Of a stretch of DNA of 38,515 nt, positions 1 through 7,742 are shown one piece after another. The translations under genes and the position numbers were made by a program. The notes below the pieces were generated by a model. That model saw only the letters and a list, made by a program, of their open reading frames with translations. It was not told the origin of the DNA and searched no databases. This stretch comes from Deltaproteobacteria bacterium (GTDB lineage: Bacteria > Desulfobacterota > Syntrophobacteria > Syntrophobacterales > Syntrophobacteraceae): positions 1-38,515 of the forward strand of contig JAKAJS010000213.1 of NCBI GenBank assembly GCA_021813685.1, given 5' to 3'. Position 1 is the stretch's first letter; every line of letters begins with the position of its first letter.

Positions 1-459
1 GAAAACCTCAAGGTGAAGGCCTGTTCCATCAGGCTCGCAAATCCGGGGAGCAAAAGTCTGAACGTCGTCTGCTCCAAAGGCCTCTCCGAGGAGTACCTCA
101 AAAAGGGCCCGGTCGCTTCCGACCAGAGCATTGCAGCGACGATGACGGGCGAGGTGGTCTGGATCGAAGACGCCCGGCGCGACTCCAGGGCGCAATATCC
201 CGGGGCGGCCGAAAAAGAGGGAATCGCCTCCATTCTCTCCGTTCCCATGCTCCTGGAGGAGGAGGTCATAGGAGCCGTACGCCTCTATACCTCTTCGCCC
301 CGCAGGTTCACCGATTTTGAAATCGAGTTCGTTCAGTCAATGGCCGAGTTCGGGGCGATCGCCCTGGAAAACGCAAGGCTTCACCGAAACCTTCAGGATG
401 ACTACAAGGCCGTAATCGAAGACATACAGCTGTTTCGAGGCTATACCAGCGGTCTTTGA
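1..459 (+). CDS. GAF-domain protein, C-terminal part (5' truncated by window)
   Basis: The reading frame is open from base 1, so the true start lies upstream; an internal GTG at 13 is not a convincing start. The visible 153 residues look like the second half of a GAF domain: a GIASILSVPMLLEEEVIGAV segment, then LYTSSPRRFTDFEIEFVQ and a closing helix with ALENARLHRNLQ, the typical end of GAF domains in signalling proteins. The protein stops about 30 residues after the domain without a kinase or cyclase module. It may be a stand-alone GAF sensor or the tail of a multi-domain signalling protein. The ligand cannot be told. Domain call is confident; the protein's overall role is unknown. Confidence 0.75.
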   Translation, partial: ENLKVKACSIRLANPGSKSLNVVCSKGLSEEYLKKGPVASDQSIAATMTGEVVWIEDARRDSRAQYPGAAEKEGIASILSVPMLLEEEVIGAVRLYTSSPRRFTDFEIEFVQSMAEFGAIALENARLHRNLQDDYKAVIEDIQLFRGYTSGL

Positions 460-668
460 TTGCGGCTGGCGCCGCTGCCAGGTGGCCTGGCCCCTCCGGG
501 CGGTGGGACCGCCCCCCGGATCGCCTGGCCCTTCCGCACTGCCAATTCTGCAACCGTCATGGCGCCGCCACAGAAGGCGGCGGTGCTTTCGGCCTCGCTG
601 CCCTCTTGGAGACGACTCACCGCCCAGTTGAAAAAGCCCCCCCGTAATTCTTACCTTATTTCCATTAG

Positions 669-822
669 ATAGTGTCCATCCGGAAACCATGGAATGCGTC
701 GGTCGCTTCGAACCCCGGTCCCCCTTTGACAAAGGGGGATATAGGGGAGTTTTCTCAGAAAATCAGCTTGATACTGCGAGTCCGTGACTGACATGGGTTT
801 TCGGATGGTGATCGAATAGTAT
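669..822. repeat. Possible degenerate element bounded by imperfect inverted repeats
   Basis: The left end reads ATAGTGTCCATCCGGAAACC followed by ATG. The right end, read on the minus strand from about 822, gives ACTATTCGATCACCATCCG followed by AAAACCCATG. The two ends match imperfectly with a few small gaps. The inner part holds the 720-738 palindrome. An exact 18-bp copy of the left word, inverted, lies between two genes at 7725-7742. This suggests a dispersed short element such as a MITE-like or REP-like sequence. No transposase is nearby. Confidence 0.35.
720..738. repeat. Perfect 9-bp-arm palindrome (CCCCCTTTG-A-CAAAGGGGG)
   Basis: The two 9-bp arms pair perfectly around a single central base. 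A looser relative, CCCCC-TTTTTCAA-GGGGGG, lies at 2949-2967. Both lie between genes, as expected of a dispersed hairpin repeat. There is no T-run directly after this copy, so an intrinsic terminator is not supported. Confidence 0.6.
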
Positions 823-853
823 TCAACGTTTCACGATTTCAAAGGAGCACCAG

Positions 854-1777
854 ATGAAAATGCAATGGATTTGTTTTTCATTGTTTGCCGCAGTGGCGCT
901 TGCCGTAGGGCCGCTTCCAGGAACCGGGCGCGTTGCCAATGCCGCAACGCCCGGGCAGCATAACGACAAAAAAGCAAAACCCGTCAGATTACAGCTAGCA
1001 CAATACGAGCAGCAGCAAAGAGGCCCTGGAGAGTACCGTATTCGCGGGGAAATTCACCAACTGAGCCCGAGGGACAGAATCACGTTCGAGCGGCTGCGCG
1101 GAAGAGAAAGGGACTTGGCGATGAGGCTGCCGCCTCCGCAACTGCATGCATTCCTGCGGTTGAACTACCGAGAAAGGCGCGTGTTCATCGCGCTTCCCCA
1201 TTGGGAACAGGTTGCTTTCCTGGACCTTACGCCACGTGAAAGAGACTGGTTCGTTACCCTGCCGCCGGAACAACGAGTGGCCTTCCTCTATCTCAGCCCG
1301 GTACAAATGAGAGAGTTCATAGCCCTTGAGCCCGTCCAGAGGCAGGAAGTGATTGCTCTTCCCTCCGCCGAGTATTACGCCTTCTTCAGCCTCGCACCCG
1401 CAGAGAGGAATCATTTCTTTGCTCTAAGCCCTCATGAAAGGCATGGGTTTATCAGTTCCAGAGAACGAGCGCCCCGTGAAGCCGAACAAGGTCAACCGCA
1501 ACAGGGAAAACCTGAAGTTAACGCACCGGCGGGCAAAAAATCCCATCAGGCCCCGGCTATGAGGGAACGTGAACAAGGTCAACCGCAACAGGTAAAACCC
1601 GGAGCGAACGCACCGGAGGGGAAAACATCCCATCAGGCCCAGGCTCCGAGAGAGCGTGAAAGAGGCACGCATATGATGAAACCCGGCATGCAGGCCCCGG
1701 GCGCTGCTGCGCCTCGAAACGGAATCCGGCAGCATGAACAGATGACGCCCGGCTCTCAAGGAGATACTAATCCCTAG
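854..1777 (+). CDS. Secreted protein with eleven 11-residue repeats (DUF3106-like)
   Basis: A 307-residue protein with a signal peptide (hydrophobic stretch about residues 6-20, likely cleavage near ANA-AT at 30). Residues 75-195 are eleven uninterrupted units of exactly 11 residues with consensus R-x-x-F-(I/L/F)-x-L-x-P-x-E, for example RDWFVTLPPEQ and RNHFFALSPHE. The pattern recalls DUF3106 proteins, which carry LPPEQR-rich helical repeats. Residues 208-265 are two copies of a 29-residue Gln/Pro/Lys-rich unit starting RE(A/R)EQGQPQQ, followed by a third partial copy and a disordered tail. A strong AAAGGAG site 8 bp upstream supports the ATG at 854. It is probably periplasmic or extracellular; the function is unknown. 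The gene stands alone, convergent with the next one. Confidence 0.75.
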   Translation: MKMQWICFSLFAAVALAVGPLPGTGRVANAATPGQHNDKKAKPVRLQLAQYEQQQRGPGEYRIRGEIHQLSPRDRITFERLRGRERDLAMRLPPPQLHAFLRLNYRERRVFIALPHWEQVAFLDLTPRERDWFVTLPPEQRVAFLYLSPVQMREFIALEPVQRQEVIALPSAEYYAFFSLAPAERNHFFALSPHERHGFISSRERAPREAEQGQPQQGKPEVNAPAGKKSHQAPAMREREQGQPQQVKPGANAPEGKTSHQAQAPRERERGTHMMKPGMQAPGAAAPRNGIRQHEQMTPGSQGDTNP

Positions 1778-1802
1778 AGGGAATCGTTCATTCCTAGAAA
1801 AA

Positions 1803-1859
1803 GGCGCCGGGGGACCAGGATTTAGCCGTTAGAGTCATTTGCCGGGTCTTCCCGGCGCC
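1803..1859. terminator. Inverted repeat between convergent genes, possible bidirectional terminator
   Basis: GGCGCCGGG at 1803-1811 pairs perfectly with CCCGGCGCC at 1851-1859. The right arm lies inside the last codons of the minus-strand gene, and the loop is long (39 bp). No poly-T tract follows either arm, so this is a weak terminator call. Confidence 0.3.
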
Positions 1860-2788
1860 GCTTCGTGTTCGTCATGCTGATACTTTTCCATCTTGGACAC
1901 GAGATCTTCGCCATTCGGGCCCAGAATGCGCGTATAGTGATTGCACTCCTTCAAGGCCGCTCCGTGCCAGAAGTTCTCCCTGCGCTCGAGAGCAAACCGG
2001 TCAAAGAAAGAATCTACGGGACCGTAAGACTCCCGAATCGTATCGGTAAGAGCCATCTTCGGGTTCCCGCTCCGTTCGTAGTTCTTGAACAGCCTGACCA
2101 TCAGATTGTTTTTCGGGCGTCCGCAGTTTCCGGACACGAAGTAGATCCAGAAAGGCAGAGCCATGTCTTGAGAGTCGTAGAGACCGAGCCCGGTATTTTT
2201 GAACATATCCTCAATTTTGCAGCTCCTGGTGACCCTGCCCCACACGTAGACCTCAGCCCATGCGGCAGTCCCTTCGATAAACCAGCGCATATTTTTTTGG
2301 GGCGCCCAGCGCGTTTTGTAGCCAAAGGCGTACTGGAGCTTGTGAAATAGCTCGTGCGCCGAAGTCGACTGCCGGATCGAAGGCATTTTCGACCAGACCG
2401 AGGAGTTCAACTGAATGGGGGCGCCGGGAGGATCGGCGTACGCATAGACGTCCAGGTGCAAAAAAACCACGCGTATCCTCGACTTACCAGGCGGCACATA
2501 GGGGGTTCGGCCGAACAGGGCGACGTACTTGTTCCAGGCATGTTCGAAATAACCGGCCGTTTTCTTGATTATCGCAGGGTCGCTTATGTTGTCGGCCGGG
2601 TCGGAACTCCGGTTGGTCCATTTGAAAACGAAATGGCGGGTTTGGAGTCGATTTTCGAATTTAGGCATGTCGGTTCGAGTCTCAGCCCAAGACTCCGCCG
2701 AAGCTACTCTCTGACCAAAGCAGATGCACGAGCAAAGAAATACGAGGAGCAAACGCGGGGCAAACCGGTTCCTGCATCCGGGAATCAT
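1835..2788 (-). CDS. Secreted putative zinc metalloprotease (HExxH, gluzincin-like)
   Basis: A 317-residue protein with an N-terminal signal peptide (LLLVFLCSCICFG, likely cleavage near ASA at 31). Residues 145-149 read HELFH, a HExxH zinc motif, and 23 residues after its last His comes WFIEGTAAWAE (E172 and E179), matching the downstream glutamate ligand arrangement of gluzincin peptidases. The upstream region (about 47-130) resembles the usual lead-in of secreted bacterial HExxH proteins of unknown substrate. The ATG at 2788 has a GGAG 8 bp upstream. Zinc binding is inferred from motif spacing; proteolysis is not shown. No partner gene is evident, although the repeat protein on the other strand is also secreted. 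Confidence 0.6.
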   Translation of the reverse strand: MIPGCRNRFAPRLLLVFLCSCICFGQRVASAESWAETRTDMPKFENRLQTRHFVFKWTNRSSDPADNISDPAIIKKTAGYFEHAWNKYVALFGRTPYVPPGKSRIRVVFLHLDVYAYADPPGAPIQLNSSVWSKMPSIRQSTSAHELFHKLQYAFGYKTRWAPQKNMRWFIEGTAAWAEVYVWGRVTRSCKIEDMFKNTGLGLYDSQDMALPFWIYFVSGNCGRPKNNLMVRLFKNYERSGNPKMALTDTIRESYGPVDSFFDRFALERRENFWHGAALKECNHYTRILGPNGEDLVSKMEKYQHDEHEAAPGRPGK

Positions 2789-2891
2789 TGTGGAACTCCA
2801 TTGTAATAGGCAGAAATTAATGGGAAATTAAAAGTGCTTATATCCCGTCTGCCAGGAGCTTTCCACCTTTTTATTGTAAAGTCTGCCTGTT

Positions 2892-2914
2892 GGTGGGCTA
2901 GGCTTTTGCCCACC
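2892..2914. repeat. Short hairpin (GGTGGGC ... GCCCACC)
   Basis: Seven-bp perfect arms enclose TAGGCTTTT. The surrounding TGTTGGTGGGC...GCCCACCC sequence resembles REP-like hairpins common between genes in many proteobacterial genomes. It lies upstream of two minus-strand genes' promoter and end regions; a role in transcription is not demonstrable. Confidence 0.45.
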
Positions 2915-2948
2915 CGATCCGCACCTAAGTCGCGGACTGGACCGGATT

Positions 2949-2967
2949 CCCCCTTTTTCAAGGGGGG
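2949..2967. repeat. Palindromic CCCCCTT...AAGGGGGG element
   Basis: A relative of the 720-738 palindrome, with similar flanking text (GGGGGACTTGGGATCG). It lies between the minus-strand metalloprotease and the end of the small membrane protein gene. Confidence 0.45.
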
Positions 2968-3009
2968 ACTTGGGATCGAATCATCCGAGCGTGCTCCCCC
3001 CTCCCGGTA

Positions 3010-3336
3010 TCATCGCAACTGCCCGAGGCAAACAGAGGTCACACAGTAGAGCGTGACGCCGATCGCGAGCGAAGTCCATATTCCGATGCGCTCGCACAGG
3101 AAAGAGACCGCACACACGTATAAGAGCCAGGCCGGGAAGCAATACGCAAGGCTCCTTGCATAGGTTATGACAGAATCCTTTCCGCCCGTTTTGAAGATAA
3201 GGAAAAAGGTCAATACCGTAAGGGACGGAAACATACTGACGAAGGCTGCGACAAACCCATGCCCCTTCGAACCGAAATAGGTGGTAAGAGACACCACAAG
3301 TCCACCCACAAGAAAATAGCCGAGAAATTGGAACAT
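3010..3336 (-). CDS. Small four-helix membrane protein, DUF3147/GlpM-like
   Basis: A 108-residue, strongly hydrophobic protein with four likely membrane helices: about 3-18, 26-46, 58-78 and 84-105. The lengths, the helix count and the short polar loop with KTGGKD after helix 2 resemble the DUF3147 family of small inner-membrane proteins. AAGGGA lies 5-10 bp upstream of the ATG at 3336. No catalytic motif is visible and the function is unknown. The family assignment rests on overall pattern, so it is tentative; the coding call itself is better supported by the start site and helix regularity. Confidence 0.55.
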   Translation of the reverse strand: MFQFLGYFLVGGLVVSLTTYFGSKGHGFVAAFVSMFPSLTVLTFFLIFKTGGKDSVITYARSLAYCFPAWLLYVCAVSFLCERIGIWTSLAIGVTLYCVTSVCLGQLR

Positions 3337-3380
3337 AGTTTCCCTTCACGCGCAGGTGAATTCGCTTTAGAAAGAAAAAT

Positions 3381-3419
3381 GCAAAACAGCGGGGGAAGGT
3401 TGCCCCCGCGTTCTTTTGC
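3381..3419. repeat. G/C hairpin GCGGGGG-AAGGTTG-CCCCCGC
   Basis: The inner arms GCGGGGG and CCCCCGC pair perfectly, and outer GCAAAA/TTTTGC extends the stem. Similar hairpins occur at 7693-7713, 18555-18600, 20740-20786 and 20828-20854. It lies upstream of the minus-strand membrane protein. It is best seen as a dispersed hairpin repeat. Confidence 0.5.
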
Positions 3420-3542
3420 GCCCTCCCGCCGGAGCGCTGTGCGATCATACTGAACACAGCCGAAGTTTGCACGTGAAAAGAGGCTTTACTGCCCGGTGAC
3501 TCTGTACTAAAGTCTCGGCCCGTGTGCTGCGGTCGGGACGCG

Positions 3543-3589
3543 GTTTTCTTCCCGCTTCCCGCTCCTCGCTTCCCGCTTCTTCCAGCTTG
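3543..3589. repeat. Tandem-like GCTTCCCGCT(C/T) microrepeat
   Basis: CTTCCCGCTTCCCGCTCC, CTCGCTTCCCGCTTC and TTCC form overlapping copies of a CTTCCCG unit directly upstream of the desulfhydrase start. Shorter versions occur at 20868-20879 and, inverted, near 11972-11985. This is simple low-complexity repetition. Confidence 0.4.
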
Positions 3590-3597
3590 AGGATGTC

Positions 3598-4626
3598 ATG
3601 AAAAGTCCCGCTTTTTCCGTAACGTATCCGCCGCGCATCGAATTGGCGCAGCTTCCGACTCCTCTCATGCCCGTCAGCCGTTTCGGGAAAAAAATCGGGG
3701 TCGAGTTGTATATGAAACGCGACGACCTTACCGGCTCCGCTCTTTCGGGCAACAAGATCCGGAAGCTGGAATTCGTCATGGCCGATGCCCTGGCCAAGGG
3801 CTCCGACGTCGTGCTCACCTGCGGTGGCGCCCAATCGAATCACTGCCGCGCCACAGCGATTGCCGCAGCAAAGCTGGGCCTCAGATGCCGGCTGCTCCTG
3901 CGCACTGCCGACCCCTCCGCTCCGCCGCCGCCGGAGGCCAACATCCTGCTCGACCGCATGGCGGGGGCAGAGATTATTTGGATTACCCCCGAAGAGTACC
4001 GCAATCGGGGGGAGATTTTCGAACGTGAGGCCGAGGGGCTGAGAAATAAAGGTTTCAAGCCATACATCATTCCAGAGGGTGCTTCCGCTCCGTTCGGCGC
4101 ATGGGGCTACATCCGGGCCGCCGAAGAACTGGCCGCGGACCTTGCCGCTTTCCCGACAAAACCCACCACCATCCTGCACGCCACAGGTTCGGGGGGCACC
4201 GCCGCAGGGCTCATTCTTGGCGCCCGTCTCTTCGGCATCAACGCAAGAATCGCTACCGTAAACGTTTGCGACGACCGAGCCTATTTTATCCGGGTCATCG
4301 GCGATATCTGCGAGAAGACGATCGAGCAGTTCGGCCTTCCCGTAGACTTCGACCGCTCGCGGGATATAGAGGTTATCGATGGCTATGTGGGACGAGGCTA
4401 CGCGCTCTCTCGCCCCGAAGAACTCGCTCTTTTGTGCGAAGTGGCCCGGACGGAGGGGATTTTTCTAGACCCTGTCTATACCGGCAAAGCGTTTTACGGC
4501 ATGGTCCGGGAGATCGAACGCTCGCCGGGTTCTCTCGGCGAGCGAATCGTCTTTCTTCATACTGGGGGAATCTTCGGGCTGTTTAGCAAGGTGGCCGAAC
4601 TCGCGCCGCTGTTAAATGCCGGGTAA
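3598..4626 (+). CDS. D-cysteine desulfhydrase / ACC deaminase-family PLP enzyme
   Basis: A 342-residue fold-type II PLP enzyme. The N-terminal LPTPLMPVSRFGKKIG and MKRDDLTGSALSGNKIRKLE segments are classic for this family; Lys53 in SGNK is the expected Schiff-base lysine. CGGAQSNHCRATA (about 80-92) binds the substrate carboxylate, and TGSGGTAAGL (about 198-207) forms the PLP phosphate cup. Members act on D-cysteine (giving pyruvate, sulfide and ammonia) or on related amino acids; ACC deaminase itself is close in sequence. The adjacent convergent amino-acid ABC transporter fits a role in using an imported amino acid, as with the cystine importer genes beside dcyD in enterobacteria. The exact substrate is not decided by sequence. 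Confidence 0.85.
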   Translation: MKSPAFSVTYPPRIELAQLPTPLMPVSRFGKKIGVELYMKRDDLTGSALSGNKIRKLEFVMADALAKGSDVVLTCGGAQSNHCRATAIAAAKLGLRCRLLLRTADPSAPPPPEANILLDRMAGAEIIWITPEEYRNRGEIFEREAEGLRNKGFKPYIIPEGASAPFGAWGYIRAAEELAADLAAFPTKPTTILHATGSGGTAAGLILGARLFGINARIATVNVCDDRAYFIRVIGDICEKTIEQFGLPVDFDRSRDIEVIDGYVGRGYALSRPEELALLCEVARTEGIFLDPVYTGKAFYGMVREIERSPGSLGERIVFLHTGGIFGLFSKVAELAPLLNAG

Positions 4627-4641
4627 AGCCGGTAGCCCATC

Positions 4642-5370
4642 TCAATGGGAGAGGATTCTGCTCAGGAAGGCCCTGGCGCGCTCCGTCTCGGGATTTCTGA
4701 AAAACCCCTCCGGCGGGGCGATTTCGATGATCTGCCCTTCGTCCATGAACACAACACGGTGGGCAACTTCCCGGGCAAAACCCATCTCGTGGGTAACCAC
4801 GATCATGGACATTCCACCTCCCGCCAGGCCCCGCATCACGTCCAGCACCTCGTTGATCATTTCCGGGTCCAGGGCCGAGGTCGGTTCATCGAAAAGCATG
4901 ATCCTCGGCTGCATGCAAAGCCCTCTGGCGATGGCGACGCGCTGCTGCTGTCCGCCGGAAAGCTGAGCCGGAAAGGCGTCCGCCTTATCGCCCAGCCCTA
5001 CCCTTTCCAGGATGCTTCGGCCCAGCTTCTCGGCTTCCTCTTTTTTGATCTTTCGCACCTTCATGGGGGCAAGAGTTATATTGGCCAGCGCCGTCATGTG
5101 CGGATACAGGTTGAACTGCTGGAAAACAAAGCCGATTTCAGCCCGCAGCCGCGTCAGATTGACTTTTTTGTCATGAACATCCACTCCGTCGACCACCAGG
5201 CTCCCGTTATGGATTTCCTCCAGACGATTGATGCAGCGAATGAGCGTACTCTTCCCCGAGCCGCTCGGCCCGCAAATCACCACCACTTCGCCCGGTGCGA
5301 CGTGAAGATCGATGTTTTTCAAGACGTGCAGGTCGCCAAACCACTTGTTAACATTGGAAAAAGTAATCAT
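4642..5370 (-). CDS. Polar amino-acid ABC transporter ATP-binding protein
   Basis: A 242-residue ATPase of the GlnQ/HisP type. It has Walker [10 protein letters not shown]-loop [11 protein letters not shown], signature LSGGQQQR, Walker [15 protein letters not shown] and H-loop VVTHEMGF. The ATG at 5370 follows AGGAAAG by six bases and starts the expected [12 protein letters not shown], so it is preferred over a TTG seven codons further upstream. It is the last gene of a minus-strand transporter run, 23 bp after the preceding permease. It powers uptake of a polar amino acid; cystine, glutamate or glutamine types cannot be separated from the ATPase. Confidence 0.93.
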   Translation of the reverse strand: MITFSNVNKWFGDLHVLKNIDLHVAPGEVVVICGPSGSGKSTLIRCINRLEEIHNGSLVVDGVDVHDKKVNLTRLRAEIGFVFQQFNLYPHMTALANITLAPMKVRKIKKEEAEKLGRSILERVGLGDKADAFPAQLSGGQQQRVAIARGLCMQPRIMLFDEPTSALDPEMINEVLDVMRGLAGGGMSMIVVTHEMGFAREVAHRVVFMDEGQIIEIAPPEGFFRNPETERARAFLSRILSH

Positions 5371-5393
5371 GCGGGCTTTCCTGTTGCGCAAGG

Positions 5394-6062
5394 CTAAAGC
5401 TTTGTGGCAACCACCGTCATGTGCCGCTCCAGCCGGTTAGCCAGCCGGATCAGGGGGTAGCACACAACGAAGTAAAGGATTCCGACAAGACCGAACACCA
5501 GGATCCCCTGGGGAATACGCTGCACAGTCAGCCAACCGACTCGGGTCACATCCACCACCCCGATCACCGAGACGAGCGAAGAATCCTTGATGATGAGCAC
5601 AAACTGCCCTACCAGGGGCGGCAGGATGGTGCGCATCGCCTGGGGCAAAACGACGTATCGGAGCCGCTGGAAAGACGACAGTCCCGAGGCTGTGGCCGCT
5701 TCTCGTTGTCCGTTTGGAACAGACTGGATGCCGCTCATGACTATCTCGCAGATGAAACAGGCCGCCTCGTTGCCCAAAGCCAGGACCGCTGCCGGGAATG
5801 CCCGAAGCGAGATCCCGAATTCGGGTAGAATGAAAAACACGATAAAAATCTGCACCAGAAAAGGGGTTCCGCGAATCAGGTCCACCCAGGCCCCGATCAG
5901 CCGCTTTACCGTCTTCTGATTGCCCGCCCGCAGGATTCCCAGCAAAAACCCCACAACCGTTCCGCCCAAAAGCGCCAGGGCGGATACCACCGTCGTCATC
6001 CACAAACCTCTGAGGAAAAACGGTATGGTCGGAAGAAGCTCTTTTAGGTAAAAACCCCACAT
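5394..6062 (-). CDS. Amino-acid ABC transporter permease
   Basis: A 222-residue inner-membrane permease of the HisM/GlnP family. It has about five membrane helices, and the cytoplasmic EAA loop reads [20 protein letters not shown] (about 135-154), which docks onto the ATPase. The N-terminal segment [20 protein letters not shown] is typical of the family. ATG at 6062. It pairs with the neighbouring permease (6079-6747), so the transporter has two different permease subunits. The 16-bp gap between them points to one transcript. Confidence 0.92.
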   Translation of the reverse strand: MWGFYLKELLPTIPFFLRGLWMTTVVSALALLGGTVVGFLLGILRAGNQKTVKRLIGAWVDLIRGTPFLVQIFIVFFILPEFGISLRAFPAAVLALGNEAACFICEIVMSGIQSVPNGQREAATASGLSSFQRLRYVVLPQAMRTILPPLVGQFVLIIKDSSLVSVIGVVDVTRVGWLTVQRIPQGILVFGLVGILYFVVCYPLIRLANRLERHMTVVATKL

Positions 6063-6078
6063 GCGGCTTGCTCGTTTC

Positions 6079-6747
6079 CTAATAATTTCCCTGGAAGACC
6101 AGTCGCTTCTGACAGCTGCGGGAAATCGTCTTGAGTATGTAATAGATCAGCAGATAGAACGCGGCCGTGGTAAGAAACCCCTCGGCAGGCAGGAACCGGT
6201 CGGAACTCAACACCTCGCCCGCCCGGGTGAGTTCCACCACCGAGATGAGGGAAAGAAGCGAAGAATCCTTCACCAGCACAATGGCCTGTCCGAGCAGAGG
6301 GGGTATCGTCACACCCACCGCCTGGGGCAGCAGAATGTAGCGCAACCGCTGAAAATAGCTCAGCCCGGAGGAAACCCCCGCCTCGATCTGCCCCTGCGGG
6401 ATCGAGAGCATGCCGGCACGGATGATCTCGGCCATATAGGCGCCGCTGTTGAGTGTCAGGGCGATGATGCCGGTGACGTGCTCGGAAAGATTTACCCCTA
6501 GAGACGGTAGACCGAAGTACAGAAAATAGAGTTGCGCCAGAAGAGGAGTCGACCGTATGACTTCGATATACATGCCGGAAAGTTTCGAGAGGGTCCGGGA
6601 GGAGCTCAGGCGCATCGAGCAGGCGATGATTCCCACAAGCAGCGCCCCGGCAAGGGAGGCCCCCGACAGCCAGAGGGTTGCTACAAAGCAATGCAAGTAA
6701 AAGGGCATGTAGCTCAGGATAACCCTGAAGTCGAACGTTTGAAGCAT
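6079..6747 (-). CDS. Amino-acid ABC transporter permease
   Basis: A 222-residue permease of the same family as its neighbour. It contains YMPFYLHCFVATLWLSG near the start, and the EAA loop EAGVSSGLSYFQRLRYILLP. ATG at 6747 has AGGACAGG just upstream and begins MLQTFDFRVIL; a reading 14 codons longer lacks family similarity and is less likely. It is about 94 bp downstream of the substrate-binding protein gene. Confidence 0.92.
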   Translation of the reverse strand: MLQTFDFRVILSYMPFYLHCFVATLWLSGASLAGALLVGIIACSMRLSSSRTLSKLSGMYIEVIRSTPLLAQLYFLYFGLPSLGVNLSEHVTGIIALTLNSGAYMAEIIRAGMLSIPQGQIEAGVSSGLSYFQRLRYILLPQAVGVTIPPLLGQAIVLVKDSSLLSLISVVELTRAGEVLSSDRFLPAEGFLTTAAFYLLIYYILKTISRSCQKRLVFQGNY

Positions 6748-6841
6748 GTGCCTGTCCTGCCCCCCTCCCGGGCGCGGAGCGGGCCGCAAACAATCGCCGG
6801 CCCGCCCCGGAGCTCAAGTGCCTCTTACCGAGAAAACGCGA

Positions 6842-7639
6842 TCAATGGTCCTTGGTCCAGGCCAGAGAATTCACCCAATAATCGAGAATTTTATCCAGAT
6901 TGCCGTCGGCCTTCGAGTTGAGAAAAAACTGATTGATCACACGCAGAAGGTCGGGGGAATCATAGCGCACCGCAAAGCAGAGCGGCGTTTTGGTCAACTG
7001 ACCGGGAAGCACCCGGAGGCTGTTGGGGGGAAAACTGGCCATCTGTCCGTACACGGCGGTCTTGTCGTTGACACCAAAGTCTGCGTGCCCCGAAAGAACC
7101 GCCTGAATCACCAGGGGACCGCCCCCCTTGTAAGCCTTTATCTTCGCATTGGGGAAATTCTTTCTGGCATCCGTCTCCCCGGTCGAACCCAAGAGTACGG
7201 CGATCGTAAGTCCGGGCTTCTTACAGTCCTTGAGGGTCTTTAGAGGGCTGTCGGCTTTCGTGAAAACCACACTGCCCGTATACACATAAGGAGTCGTAAA
7301 TGCTACCTGCATCGCCCTTGGAATCGTGGGCGTCATGTCCGCCGCCAGCATGTCGGCTTTTTTGGAAAGAAGCGCAGGAATGATGCCGTCCCAGTCGTAA
7401 TTTAAAAACTTGACCTTGACTCCCATTTCCTTGGCGAGCAGCTCACACAACTCGATCGCGGCCCCGGTCCTCTTTCCGTTCTTGTCGACGAAGCTGAACG
7501 GAGGGCCCTGGGTCTGGCAGGCGACAATGAGCTCTCCCCTTTTCTGAATCTCGCTCAAGGTGCTCGCATAGGCCGGCAGGGTCAAGGCAATCGCCATGAC
7601 CACGGCCAGAGAAAGTGTCCACCATTTGTTCCATTTCAT
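6842..7639 (-). CDS. Periplasmic amino-acid-binding protein of an ABC transporter
   Basis: A 265-residue SBP_bac_3-type protein with a clear signal peptide (WWTLSLAVVMAIALTLPAYA, cleavage after about 25). Mature features are typical of polar amino-acid receptors: RGELIVACQTQGPPFSFVD, GAAIELCELLAKEMGVKV, WDGIIPALLSKKADMLAADM (a usual ligand-binding segment) and GVNDKTAVY. GAGGAGGAAAT lies just upstream of the ATG at 7639. It captures the ligand in the periplasm and delivers it to the two permeases. No ligand-diagnostic residue can be read with confidence. Confidence 0.93.
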   Translation of the reverse strand: MKWNKWWTLSLAVVMAIALTLPAYASTLSEIQKRGELIVACQTQGPPFSFVDKNGKRTGAAIELCELLAKEMGVKVKFLNYDWDGIIPALLSKKADMLAADMTPTIPRAMQVAFTTPYVYTGSVVFTKADSPLKTLKDCKKPGLTIAVLLGSTGETDARKNFPNAKIKAYKGGGPLVIQAVLSGHADFGVNDKTAVYGQMASFPPNSLRVLPGQLTKTPLCFAVRYDSPDLLRVINQFFLNSKADGNLDKILDYWVNSLAWTKDH

Positions 7640-7692
7640 ACCCGATTTCCTCCTCTTTTGCTGGTAATGGAAAAGAAAGAAAAGCCCAAAGA

Positions 7693-7713
7693 GCGGGGGA
7701 AGGTTTCCCCCGC
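7693..7713. repeat. Hairpin GCGGGGGAAGG/TTTCCCCCGC
   Basis: The arms GCGGGGGAA and TTCCCCCGC pair perfectly. It lies in the 99-bp gap between the saccharopine-dehydrogenase-like gene and the binding-protein gene, next to the 18-bp word at 7725-7742. Read in the direction of transcription it could act as an attenuator or partial terminator, or protect RNA ends between cistrons with different expression levels; that is inference. Confidence 0.45.
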
Positions 7714-7724
7714 ACCCTCCGGGA

Positions 7725-7742
7725 TTTCCGGATGGACACTAT
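7725..7742. repeat. Inverted exact copy of the 669-686 18-bp word
   Basis: TTTCCGGATGGACACTAT is the exact reverse complement of 669-686. It overlaps the last bases of the minus-strand gene ending at 7739. It supports a dispersed element present at both sites. Confidence 0.55.

Larger units (their letters stand above)
460..853. other. Intergenic region, GC-rich and repeat-bearing, no gene seen
   Basis: No credible gene was found here. The first half (460-650) is GC-rich with local hairpins, for example GGCGGTGGGACCGCC. It also carries a 19-bp word at 553-571 that recurs at 34570-34588. The second half contains the 18-bp word at 669-686 that recurs inverted at 7725-7742, a near-perfect palindrome at 720-738, and a partial inverted copy of the 669 word near 792-822. 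The promoter of the next gene should lie within the last 100 bp, but no clear -35/-10 pair stands out. Confidence 0.6.

Noticed and set aside
2981-3472. A 163-residue minus-strand open frame overlapping the DUF3147-like gene
   Set aside because: It is in a different frame from the four-helix protein, lacks regular helices and has no ribosome site.
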